Source: Rhodospirillaceae bacterium
GTDB taxonomy: Bacteria > Pseudomonadota > Alphaproteobacteria > CACIAM-22H2
Reading direction: 5' to 3'
Assembly (NCBI GenBank): GCA_022843945.1
Contig: JALHMR010000024.1
Coordinates: 1-64,000, forward strand
DNA: 64,000 bases
The translations under genes were made by a program, and so were the position numbers. The stretch's first letter is position 1; the number at the start of each line of letters is the position of its first letter. Under the pieces are notes generated by a model. That model did not search any database and was not told the origin of the DNA. It was given only the letters and a program-made list of their open reading frames with translations. This document shows, in pieces, positions 54,848 to 64,000 of the stretch.

Positions 54848-55677
54848 CAGTTGCCCTCGAACTTCGGCTTTTCCTTGGCCACGAAGGCGCGGTAGGCGCG
54901 CTCGAAATCGCCGGTATCCATGCAGATCGCCTGGGCCTGCGCCTCGGCCTCGATCGCCTCGTCGACGCCCATGCTCCACTCCTGGTGCAGCGTCTTCTTG
55001 GTCATGGCATGGGCGAAGCTCGGGCCGCTGGCCAGCTCGCGCGCCATGCCTTGCGCCGCGTCGAGCACCGCCTCGGGCGCGCAGAGCCGGTTGAAGAAGC
55101 CCCAGCGCTCGGCCTCGTCGCCTGGCATCGAGCGGCCGGTGAACAGGAGTTCCGAGGCGCGGCCCTGGCCGATGAGGCGCGGCAGGATGGCGCAGGCCCC
55201 CATGTCGCAGCCGGCGAGTCCGACTCGGGTGAAGAGAAACGCCACCTTGGCGCGCGCGGTGCCGAAGCGCAGGTCCGAGGCCATGGCGATGCAGGCACCC
55301 GCGCCGGCGCAGATACCGTCGATGGCGGCGACGATCGGTTGCGGGCAGGCGCGCATGGCTTTGACCAGGTCGCCGGTCATGCGGGTGAAGCGCAGCAGGT
55401 CTGGCATCTCCATGCCCACCAGCGGGCCGATGATCTCGTGCACGTCGCCGCCGGAGCAGAAATTGCCGCCGGCGCCGGTCACCACCACGGCGCGGACATC
55501 GGGCACGTAGACCAGGTCGCGAAAGAGATCGCGCAGCTCGGCATAGCTCTCGAAGGTGAGGGGGTTCTTGCGCTCCGGCCGGTTGAGCGTGACGGTCGCC
55601 ACGCGGTCGGCCACCGACCAGCCGAAGTGCTTCGGCTTGAAGCGGTCGGGGCTATAGGTGGTCAAGGGCGCGCTCAC
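54847..55677 (-). CDS. enoyl-CoA hydratase/isomerase family protein
   Basis: 276 aa. Crotonase fold with the oxyanion-hole segments NPLTFESY and [13 protein letters not shown] and [15 protein letters not shown]. At the usual catalytic Glu region the sequence is [16 protein letters not shown], so the standard general base may be replaced by Asp, as in several aromatic-pathway relatives. Overlaps marR by 4 bp. Confidence 0.88.
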
Positions 55678-56180
55678 GGCTTGGCTCCCGTGCGTCCCAC
55701 GGACTGCTTGAGCTTGCCGAGGAGCTCCATCATCTGGGCCATCTCGGCCCGCGACAGGCCGGCGAACATCTCGTCGATCCAGCGCTCGTGCTGCGGCGTC
55801 ATGGCGTCGAAGGCGCGTTTGCCGGCAGGCGTCAGGGCAACGCGGCTCTGGCGGCGGTCGCTGGCGGAGGGCGCACGGCTGATCAGCCCTTCCTCGACCA
55901 GGCGATCGACCAGGCCGGTGACGTTGCCGTTGGAGACCATCAGCCGGTCCGACAATTCGCCCATCGACAGGCCGTCGGCGGCGCGGTCGAGCTGGGCGAG
56001 CACGTCGAAGCGCGGCAGCGTGACGCCGAAGGCCTCGCGCAGCCCGGCGCGCACGCGCGTCTCGATCAGGCTGGCGCAGGTCAGAAGCCGCAGCCAGACT
56101 CGCAGCTCGAGCTTGTCGCCCCGGGCGACCGCGCTTTCACGATCGACGACAGTGCCGTCGGCCGGGTGGATGTCGTCCAT
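55674..56180 (-). CDS. MarR family transcriptional regulator
   Basis: 168 aa. The winged-helix core ([30 protein letters not shown], then [15 protein letters not shown] as the wing) with flanking dimerisation helices is typical. MarR regulators embedded in aromatic-acid CoA operons (BadR, CouR and similar) usually repress their own operon and are released by the CoA thioester. The palindromic element at 57000-57040, 11 bp upstream of the first gene of this operon, is the natural candidate operator; an almost identical copy lies before the liv operon. Confidence 0.9.
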   Translation of the reverse strand: MDDIHPADGTVVDRESAVARGDKLELRVWLRLLTCASLIETRVRAGLREAFGVTLPRFDVLAQLDRAADGLSMGELSDRLMVSNGNVTGLVDRLVEEGLISRAPSASDRRQSRVALTPAGKRAFDAMTPQHERWIDEMFAGLSRAEMAQMMELLGKLKQSVGRTGAKP

Positions 56181-56989
56181 CAGATCTCTCCGCCGGCGAT
56201 GGGGATGGCCTGTCCGGTAATGGCCGAGGCCTCCGGCCGGCAGAGCCAGCCGACCGTCGCCGCGACCTCGTCGGGCGTCACCAGCCGGCCCATCGGGTTG
56301 GTGCTGGCCAGCGCGGCCTTGGCCTCGTCGTGGCTCTTCTTCGTCTTGGCGGCGATGGTGGCGATCGCCCCTTCGAGCATCGGCGTATCGGTGTAGCCCG
56401 GGCAGACGGCGTTGATGGTGACGCCCGTGGTCGCGTATTCGAGGGCGAGGGCCCGCGTCAGGCCGACCACGCCGTGCTTGGCCGCGACGTAGGCGCTGAC
56501 ATAGGGATAGCCCTTGAGCCCGGCGGTCGAGGCCACGTTGATGATCCGGCCCCAGCCCGATTTCGCCATGGCGGGCACGAGGGCGTGCGTCAGCCGGTAG
56601 ACGCTGGTCAGGTTGAGATCGAGCATGCGCTGCCAGAGGGCTGCGTCGGTCCGCGCGAAGGAAGCCGATTCAGCGCCGCCGGCATTGTTGACCAGGATCT
56701 GCACCGGCGGCGTGTCGGCAATCAGCTTTTCCAGGGCAGCGGTATCCGCGATGTCGGTGGGGCATTCGCGTACATGCGTCCCCTCGTGGCGGAGGGCATT
56801 GGCGGCGGAGTGCAGGGTGGCGGCCTGGCGGGCCACCAGGGTGAGGTCGGCGCCCAGCCGCGCCAGCTCGCGGGCCACCGCCGCGCCGATACCGCGCGAG
56901 GCACCGGTAATGAGCGCGTGCCGGCCGGCGAGCGGCCGGCTCCCCGGCGCTTGCCCGACTGTCTGTGCCGTCTTGAACGCCTGGGCCAT
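56180..56989 (-). CDS. short-chain dehydrogenase/reductase
   Basis: 269 aa. TGASRGIG NAD(P)-binding motif (about 29-36), NNAG, the catalytic Ser-Tyr-Lys set with YVAAKHG, and PGYTDTPM are present. The classical SDR probably oxidises a 3-hydroxyacyl-CoA or alcohol intermediate. First gene of the operon; GGAG lies 7-10 bases upstream of the ATG and the operator element overlaps the predicted promoter. Overlaps marR by one base. Confidence 0.9.
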   Translation of the reverse strand: MAQAFKTAQTVGQAPGSRPLAGRHALITGASRGIGAAVARELARLGADLTLVARQAATLHSAANALRHEGTHVRECPTDIADTAALEKLIADTPPVQILVNNAGGAESASFARTDAALWQRMLDLNLTSVYRLTHALVPAMAKSGWGRIINVASTAGLKGYPYVSAYVAAKHGVVGLTRALALEYATTGVTINAVCPGYTDTPMLEGAIATIAAKTKKSHDEAKAALASTNPMGRLVTPDEVAATVGWLCRPEASAITGQAIPIAGGEI

Positions 56990-56999
56990 GGCCTGCTCC

Positions 57000-57040
57000 G
57001 AATTAGTTTAAGTTTAAAATAATTGGCCCAGGCGGGCAAG
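57000..57040 (-). promoter_or_regulatory. operator-promoter element, copy 2 (upstream of SDR-MarR-CoA operon)
   Basis: Core ATTA-G-TTTAAGTTTAAA-A-TAAT (57002-57023) is a near-palindrome extended to AATTA...TAATT. Minus-strand TTGCCC (57034-57039) and, after 17 bp, TAAACT (57011-57016) could be -35 and -10, placing the operator over the -10. 35 of 41 bases match copy 1 at 40553-40593. Confidence 0.75.
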
Positions 57041-57085
57041 CCGCCCTAACTCGGCTATGCTTGGCCCCGATCGAAGGGGTGGCGA

Positions 57086-57586
57086 ATGGCGGGGCGCTAC
57101 GAAGTCACCGGAGAGGGCGCGACGCGCCGGGAGATGTGGAACCCCTACATCGCCCGCTTCTACGACTACTGGCGCTCGATCCATCCCCCGGCCGGCTTGC
57201 CGGGCCGCCAGCATTTCCGCCCCATGGATATCCCCGACCTGCTGCCCAGCGTCTGGCTGCTGGAGGTCCAGCGCGAGCCGTTTCGCCTGCGCTACCGCCT
57301 GGCCGGTACGCGCATCGAGGAAGTCCGCGGCCGGGCGCTGACCGGGATGTGGCTCGACGAGACGAGTCCCGAGATCCGCGATATGGAGGTCTACTACCGC
57401 CGCTACCGGGCGGCCGTCGAGACGCGCCAGCCGCAATGGCGGCGCGGGCCGTCGCAGATGCAGCATCTGCGCGACATCGAGGACCTGGAGAACATTCTCC
57501 TGCCGATGGCCAGCGACGGGTCGACGGTCGACCTGCTGCTCTGCAAGACGATCTTCTACGACCGCTTCGGCCGCACGCTGCTCTAG
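57086..57586 (+). CDS. single-domain PAS protein (PAS_5-like)
   Basis: 166 aa, paralogue of the protein at 15460-15993, sharing GLPGRQHFRPMDIPDLLPSVWLLEV and a similar strand order. No output domain. It diverges from the MarR operon across the operator-like element, 45 bp from its end, and could be co-regulated. It overlaps the thiol dioxygenase gene convergently by 4 bp. Confidence 0.75.
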   Translation: MAGRYEVTGEGATRREMWNPYIARFYDYWRSIHPPAGLPGRQHFRPMDIPDLLPSVWLLEVQREPFRLRYRLAGTRIEEVRGRALTGMWLDETSPEIRDMEVYYRRYRAAVETRQPQWRRGPSQMQHLRDIEDLENILLPMASDGSTVDLLLCKTIFYDRFGRTLL

Positions 57587-58152
57587 CTCTCGTTGTGCGC
57601 GACGTTGATCAGCCGGCGAGTGCCGGCCTCGACGTCGTAGACGTGGAACGAGCTCATCGTCCGGCCGTAGAGGTGCAGGCTGACGGCGCGCGGCCGGTCG
57701 TCGGGCACGCCGGTATGGTGGATATGGTCGGGATTGGGCACGAAGGTGGTCACCGCGCCGGGCGGCAGCAGGACGTTGCCGCCGCGCTTCAGGCGGATGC
57801 CTTGGTTGGCCCGGATCTCGCCGTCGAGGGCCATGTAGGCGCGCTCCTCCAGCAACCCCTCGACGATGCCGACCACACCCCAGCTGCCGTGGTCGTGCAC
57901 CGGCGTCCACTGGCCAGGCAGCCAGACGAGCGCGTAGAGCGAGAGATCGGCTTCCGGCGCGATGTAGATGGCGTTGCGCGCGTAGTGCGCGGGATCAGAC
58001 CGGAAATGCGCCGGCTCGAGGAAATCGCGGACCGAGGAGAGCAGCCGGAGCATCAGTGGCGTGATGGCCGTCACGCAATCCGCCGGATCGGGACAGCCGG
58101 CGGCCGCTTTGCGGCAGTCGGCGATGAAGGCGTCGAGACTGTAGGGCGTCAC
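57583..58152 (-). CDS. cysteine dioxygenase-like (thiol dioxygenase) cupin
   Basis: 189 aa. The cupin HxH motif HDHGSWGVVG and a third His in the IHHTG region fit the iron 3-His site of the cysteine/3-mercaptopropionate dioxygenase family, which oxidises a thiol to a sulfinic acid. Start is a GTG at 58152 with AGGAG at optimal distance, just behind the adenosine deaminase stop (8 bp), so the two genes are coupled. Substrate uncertain. Confidence 0.82.
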   Translation of the reverse strand: MTPYSLDAFIADCRKAAAGCPDPADCVTAITPLMLRLLSSVRDFLEPAHFRSDPAHYARNAIYIAPEADLSLYALVWLPGQWTPVHDHGSWGVVGIVEGLLEERAYMALDGEIRANQGIRLKRGGNVLLPPGAVTTFVPNPDHIHHTGVPDDRPRAVSLHLYGRTMSSFHVYDVEAGTRRLINVAHNES

Positions 58153-58160
58153 TCGATCTC

Positions 58161-59693
58161 CTAGCGGCGCGGCGCGGCAACGACGCTGCGCTCGAAAGCG
58201 GCGAAATCCGTTTCCAGCCGCCACTGCAGGGCTGCCTTCTCGCTGGCCGCCAGGAACGCGGCGCAGGGTGCCGACGGCGCGACAGTGCCCGGCGGGTCGC
58301 CGGCGCAGGCTGCGATCGGCCGGGCTTCGCGCGGATCGCGCCACAGGCTTTCGCCCGTGAGGAAGCTGTAGGTCAGGCTGTTGCGCACCATCGCCTTGAT
58401 CTCGCCGTAGCTCAGCCGGTAGGTCTCGACGGCGCGGCGATACTCGTTGCTGAGATCGATGCGCGACACGCCTTCGTCGTCGGTCGACAGGGCCACCGGC
58501 ACGCCGTGGCGCTGGTAGAGCGGCAGCGGGTGCTGCGCGCCGCGCACGTCGAGGATGACGTCGTTGCTGGTCAGGTTGATCTCGACCAGCACATTGCGTC
58601 GGGCCATCTCGGCCAGGAGCTGCTCGGCGCCGTCCTCGAAGGCGATGGCCACGCCATGGCCGATGCGCCTTGCGCCGGCCACTTCGACCGCCTCGCGGAT
58701 GTGGAAGCGTAGTGCTTCGGGCGGCACCAGGCCGAGCCACAGCTCGCCGGCATGCAAGCTAACCGGCACCTCGGGCATGAGCGCCGAGAGATCGCGGATC
58801 ATGCGCATCTGGGCGCTGTAGTCGGCCAGAGCCGTGCGGTCGTCCTCGGGCTGCACGAAGTTGAGGCCGACGATGCGCTTCTCGCGGCGCACCAGCTCGA
58901 AAGCCAGGGCCGTCTGGGCGAAGACCTCGGCCGCCGGCAGCGTGCGGGAGATCTGGGCGATGTAGCGGATGGTGACGGCGCAGGCCGGCGGTTGCGGCGT
59001 TGCGCCGCAGCCGAGGACAGCGCGCAGGCGGGCCTCGGCCGCGTCGATATCCTGGCTGGCGCGCGGCACGCTATCGGCGAGACCGGCCTCGCGCAGCTTC
59101 GCCAGCGTGTCGGCGGCGTTCCCGTCCCAGCCGATGCGCGCCCCCAAGGGACGGGCCTCCCAGGTCCGCGGCGAGAGCATGAGCTCGAGATAGGCGATGT
59201 TCTGGCCGGCGGCGCGGGTGGCGACCTCGGCCAGCATGTCGCCGGCCCGCTTTTCGGTGGCGGCGCCGAATCGGCCGAAGGTGGCGAAGAACTGATCGTG
59301 GCCCGAGCGTGACCCTTGCGTGTAGTTGCGGGTCGACAGGGCGTCGATCAGCGCGTTGTAGGCGCTGCTGCTCCGCGCGTGCTCGGCGACCGGTGGCTTG
59401 CCCGCGCCCGGATCGCAGGGAGGAGGGACGAAGGTATTGCTGACCACGATGAGACAGAGGCCATCCTCCGCCGCCCAGCGGATGAGACTCTCGGCGTAGA
59501 TCGCGCCGCTCAGGTGGTTGTGAAGATCGCCGCCCTTGGGCATGCGCCGCAGGAACATCACCAGCTCGGGCGGGCGGTCGCGCAGCGATTCGAAATGAGT
59601 GGCGACGGCACGCTCGTCGCCCGGAGATACGGCGGTGCACGCAGCCAGCGCCAGTGTTGCCAGCGCGGCTGCAAGCCGGGCGATCCGGGACAT
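58161..59693 (-). CDS. adenosine deaminase-family lipoprotein
   Basis: 510 aa. A lipoprotein signal (LAAC, Cys19) precedes an adenosine/AMP deaminase-type TIM barrel with HNHL (the HxH metal pair), SLHAGE (His and catalytic Glu), GHGV and TDDEG (Asp). The metal and catalytic residues look intact. The family includes exported, ADGF-like adenosine deaminases. This one should deaminate extracellular or periplasmic adenosine or related nucleosides. It is followed by the thiol dioxygenase gene in the same operon. Confidence 0.87.
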   Translation of the reverse strand: MSRIARLAAALATLALAACTAVSPGDERAVATHFESLRDRPPELVMFLRRMPKGGDLHNHLSGAIYAESLIRWAAEDGLCLIVVSNTFVPPPCDPGAGKPPVAEHARSSSAYNALIDALSTRNYTQGSRSGHDQFFATFGRFGAATEKRAGDMLAEVATRAAGQNIAYLELMLSPRTWEARPLGARIGWDGNAADTLAKLREAGLADSVPRASQDIDAAEARLRAVLGCGATPQPPACAVTIRYIAQISRTLPAAEVFAQTALAFELVRREKRIVGLNFVQPEDDRTALADYSAQMRMIRDLSALMPEVPVSLHAGELWLGLVPPEALRFHIREAVEVAGARRIGHGVAIAFEDGAEQLLAEMARRNVLVEINLTSNDVILDVRGAQHPLPLYQRHGVPVALSTDDEGVSRIDLSNEYRRAVETYRLSYGEIKAMVRNSLTYSFLTGESLWRDPREARPIAACAGDPPGTVAPSAPCAAFLAASEKAALQWRLETDFAAFERSVVAAPRR

Positions 59694-59714
59694 GCCGAAC
59701 CCCCGAGACCGGAC

Positions 59715-59954
59715 CTAGGAGAAAGCCTTGAAGGTGATCATCGTGAAGGTGTCCTTCACGCCGGGCAGCTTCTGCACGTTCATGACGAAATGGCCGATAT
59801 CCTGGTCATCGGTCAGATAGCACTTCATCAGGAGGTCGTACTGGCCGGAGGTCGAGTAGACCTCCGAGACCTGCTCGATGGTCTGCACGGCTTCGTCGGC
59901 GACGTCGTACGCCTTGCCGAGCTCGCATTTGACCATGATGAAGATGGTCTGCAT
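59715..59954 (-). CDS. stand-alone Lrp/AsnC ligand-binding (RAM) domain protein
   Basis: 79 aa, a single RAM domain without the DNA-binding helix-turn-helix: IFIMVKCELGKAYDVADEA, SEVYSTSGQYDLLMKCY and a final strand FTMITF. Such stand-alone RAM proteins bind amino acids and may modulate partner Lrp regulators. Lies 21 bp upstream of the adenosine deaminase gene and on its strand, so it may be transcribed with it. Confidence 0.82.
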   Translation of the reverse strand: MQTIFIMVKCELGKAYDVADEAVQTIEQVSEVYSTSGQYDLLMKCYLTDDQDIGHFVMNVQKLPGVKDTFTMITFKAFS

Positions 59955-60006
59955 CGCCGAGTCCTCGCCGGTTCGTGGGCGTCGGGACTCTACCCGTCCC
60001 CAGTCT

Positions 60007-60040
60007 TCAAACCAAGATGGGCCTCAAACCAAGATGGGCC
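60007..60040. repeat. 17-bp tandem duplication
   Basis: TCAAACCAAGATGGGCC is present twice in exact tandem (60007-60023, 60024-60040), followed by a degenerate third CGAACCAAGCCGG. It lies in the 103-bp spacer between the helicase and RAM genes. Confidence 0.8.
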
Positions 60041-60057
60041 CGAACCAAGCCGGCGTC

Positions 60058-61743
<1,686 letters not shown>

Positions 61744-61975
61744 ATATCCTTGTTTCGCATGGAATCCCGTGCGCCGGTGGCATCCTTGGCGAACAATTCG
61801 CTCGGCCGGGGCGCGTCGTTAATGCGAGGGTGGCTCTCTGCCCGGAGCTTTGCCGGGGCGGGCCATAAACCCACTCGCGACCTTTCATATAGGGTAAGTA
61901 TCCTTAAAAGTCAATGAATCCACGATGTTTTCAGGAGCTTGCCGCAATGCAAAAACAACATGACGGGTGGACAGG

Positions 61976-62677
61976 ATGACCCCCAAAACACCCCTGATTC
62001 TGCTGCCGGGCCTGATTTGTGACCGGGCTCTCTGGGAGCCGCAGCTGGCCGATCTGGCCGATATCGCCGAGATGACGGTCGGCGACCTGACACAGTCGGA
62101 TACCATGGCCGGCATGGCCGAGGACGTGCTCCGCATCGCCCCGGAGCGTTTCGCCCTGGCCGGGCTGTCGATGGGCGGCTACGTGTCCTTCGAGATCATG
62201 CGTCGGGCGCCGGAGCGGGTAACCCGTCTGGCCCTGCTCGACACCTCGGCCCGGGCGGACAAGCCCGAGCAGACCAAGGAGCGGCGGGAGATGATCGCCC
62301 TGGCCAAGCAGGGGAAGTTCAAGGGCGTGACACCGGTGCTTCTGCCGCGCTGGGTGCATCGCCTGGACGAGCCGGCGATCGTCGCGACCGTCACCGCGAT
62401 GACCCAGCGTGTCGGCGGCGAGACCTTCATCCGCCAGCAGACCGCGATCATGGGCCGGCCGGACAGCCGGCCGGGCCTGTCGCGCATCCACTGTTCGACG
62501 CTCGTTCTCTTCGGTCACGAGGACAAAGGCACGCCGCCCGAGGTCAATCGCGAGATCGCCGCCGACATTCCCAACGCGCGGCTGGTGATCGTGCCCGATT
62601 GTGGCCACCTGTCGACGCTCGAGCGGCCCGAGGCGGTCAACCGCGAGCTGCGGCGCTGGCTGACTGAACAGGACTAG
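61976..62677 (+). CDS. alpha/beta hydrolase
   Basis: 233 aa. Nucleophile Ser in GLSMGG (about 63-68), a Glu/Asp region around EDKGTP, and catalytic His in DCGHLS. Opening LLPGLICDRALWEPQ is typical of small esterase/hydrolase proteins. Start ATG 61976 with GGGTGG upstream; an in-frame GTG at 61967 is an alternative. Substrate unknown. Confidence 0.85.
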   Translation: MTPKTPLILLPGLICDRALWEPQLADLADIAEMTVGDLTQSDTMAGMAEDVLRIAPERFALAGLSMGGYVSFEIMRRAPERVTRLALLDTSARADKPEQTKERREMIALAKQGKFKGVTPVLLPRWVHRLDEPAIVATVTAMTQRVGGETFIRQQTAIMGRPDSRPGLSRIHCSTLVLFGHEDKGTPPEVNREIAADIPNARLVIVPDCGHLSTLERPEAVNRELRRWLTEQD

Positions 62678-62693
62678 TCAGCAGAACGGCCAA

Positions 62694-63221
62694 TCAGCAG
62701 AACGGGAAGCGGCAGCGATACTGGTAGGCCAGCGGATCGTGGATCGGGAGCAGAGCTGCGAGTAGATCGCCCGTCATGCGGTAGAAGGACGGATCGTAAG
62801 GGGACTGGATCGTCGGGGCCCGGGCAGACGCCTCGCTGAGCAGCGTGTCGCCGAGGCAGAAGGCGCCGTACATCTCGGTCTTGCCGGCCGGCGGCGACCC
62901 CGCCTGCTGGTTGAAGACGGAGCAATTGGCTGAGCCACCCGGCGGCCGGCTGCCGAAGCCCAGCACGATGCGATAGGCGTACAGCCCGCCGGTCACGGCA
63001 GTGGAGTAGGTCATATGCGGGCGCGGGTTATGCACCCGCATGGCCGCCAGCACGTCCTGATCGGCGAACGGGCTGTGGTAGAGGTTCACCAGGGTCGGGC
63101 CTTGCGACGCCGCCAGCTCGACATGCGAGGGGATGCCGAGCTGCGTGTAGTGGGTCCGGGAAACGGCAACGCCGTTCCCGCAACCCGCCAGCAGCAGAAC
63201 CAAGGCCAGGGCAATGCGCAT
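62694..63221 (-). CDS. putative lipoprotein
   Basis: 175 aa. Lipobox LAGC (Cys14). The mature part has three to four cysteines (ANCSVF, AFCLGD, YRCRFPFC) and no recognised domain. Two copies of TCAGCAGAACGG lie around its 3' end (62678-62689, 62694-62705). Function unknown. Confidence 0.7.
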   Translation of the reverse strand: MRIALALVLLLAGCGNGVAVSRTHYTQLGIPSHVELAASQGPTLVNLYHSPFADQDVLAAMRVHNPRPHMTYSTAVTGGLYAYRIVLGFGSRPPGGSANCSVFNQQAGSPPAGKTEMYGAFCLGDTLLSEASARAPTIQSPYDPSFYRMTGDLLAALLPIHDPLAYQYRCRFPFC

Positions 63222-63262
63222 CGCCCTATATAAACGCCGGCGCGCGGATTTTTATTCGGGGC

Positions 63263-64000
<738 letters not shown>

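Overview
The window is GC-rich, densely packed bacterial chromosome. It looks alphaproteobacterial, most likely a metabolically versatile Rhodospirillales-type soil or water organism (Reyranella-like is a guess). Pointers are several Bug-family (TctC) solute receptors, two single-domain PAS proteins of a kind common in that order, a bactofilin with an M23 peptidase, an ECF sigma/anti-sigma/Spy-like trio, and an alphaproteobacterial-looking ParE. I see no rRNA, tRNA, CRISPR array, phage genes or insertion sequence. Intergenic spaces are short; only two exceed 300 bp.

Left part (1-22.6 kb): a truncated VWA protein, a GST, then a broken-up set of purine/ureide catabolism genes. These are a PuuE-type allantoinase with an amidase, the FdrA/DUF1116 pair converging on DUF2877 and carbamate kinase (the E. 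coli allFGHK set), an allantoate-amidohydrolase-like M20 enzyme, and hydroxyisourate hydrolase (uraH). Between them lie envelope genes (M23 lipoprotein, M23 peptidase overlapping a bactofilin), a 574-aa orphan protein, an ABC substrate receptor, and a LysR regulator divergent from a mandelate-racemase-type enzyme with two Bug receptors.

Middle (22.6-35.8 kb): DUF1501 and DUF1800 proteins behind an ECF sigma/anti-sigma/Spy-like operon, a DMT exporter, a histidine phosphatase, a chemoreceptor, a frameshifted small secreted-protein gene, an AsmA-like protein, and a 1058-aa exported TPR-CHAT (caspase-fold) protein.

Right part (35.8-64 kb) is dominated by aromatic or organic-acid metabolism on the minus strand. 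A complete Liv-type ABC importer (35.9-40.5 kb) is followed by an operon of a Bug receptor, a Rieske oxygenase, a 4,5-dihydroxyphthalate-decarboxylase-like protein and a PdxA-type dehydrogenase, resembling phthalate/terephthalate catabolism. Next come a TctABC transporter with an enolase-superfamily enzyme and a sugar-isomerase-like protein. Then comes a seven-gene overlapping operon: SDR, MarR, enoyl-CoA hydratase, acyl-CoA dehydrogenase, CWC mini-protein, an OYE-type oxidoreductase ending in an FN3-like domain, and an aryl-CoA ligase. The end holds a PAS protein, a thiol dioxygenase, a lipoprotein adenosine deaminase, an RNA helicase, a hydrolase, a lipoprotein and the 3' part of parE.

The most interesting signal is a 41-bp element (35 of 41 bases identical) with a near-perfect palindromic core. 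It occurs upstream of both the Liv importer operon (40553-40593) and the CoA-ligase operon (57000-57040), 16.4 kb apart and in the same orientation. It probably is the operator of the MarR protein encoded in the second operon, which would tie the importer to the aromatic-CoA pathway.
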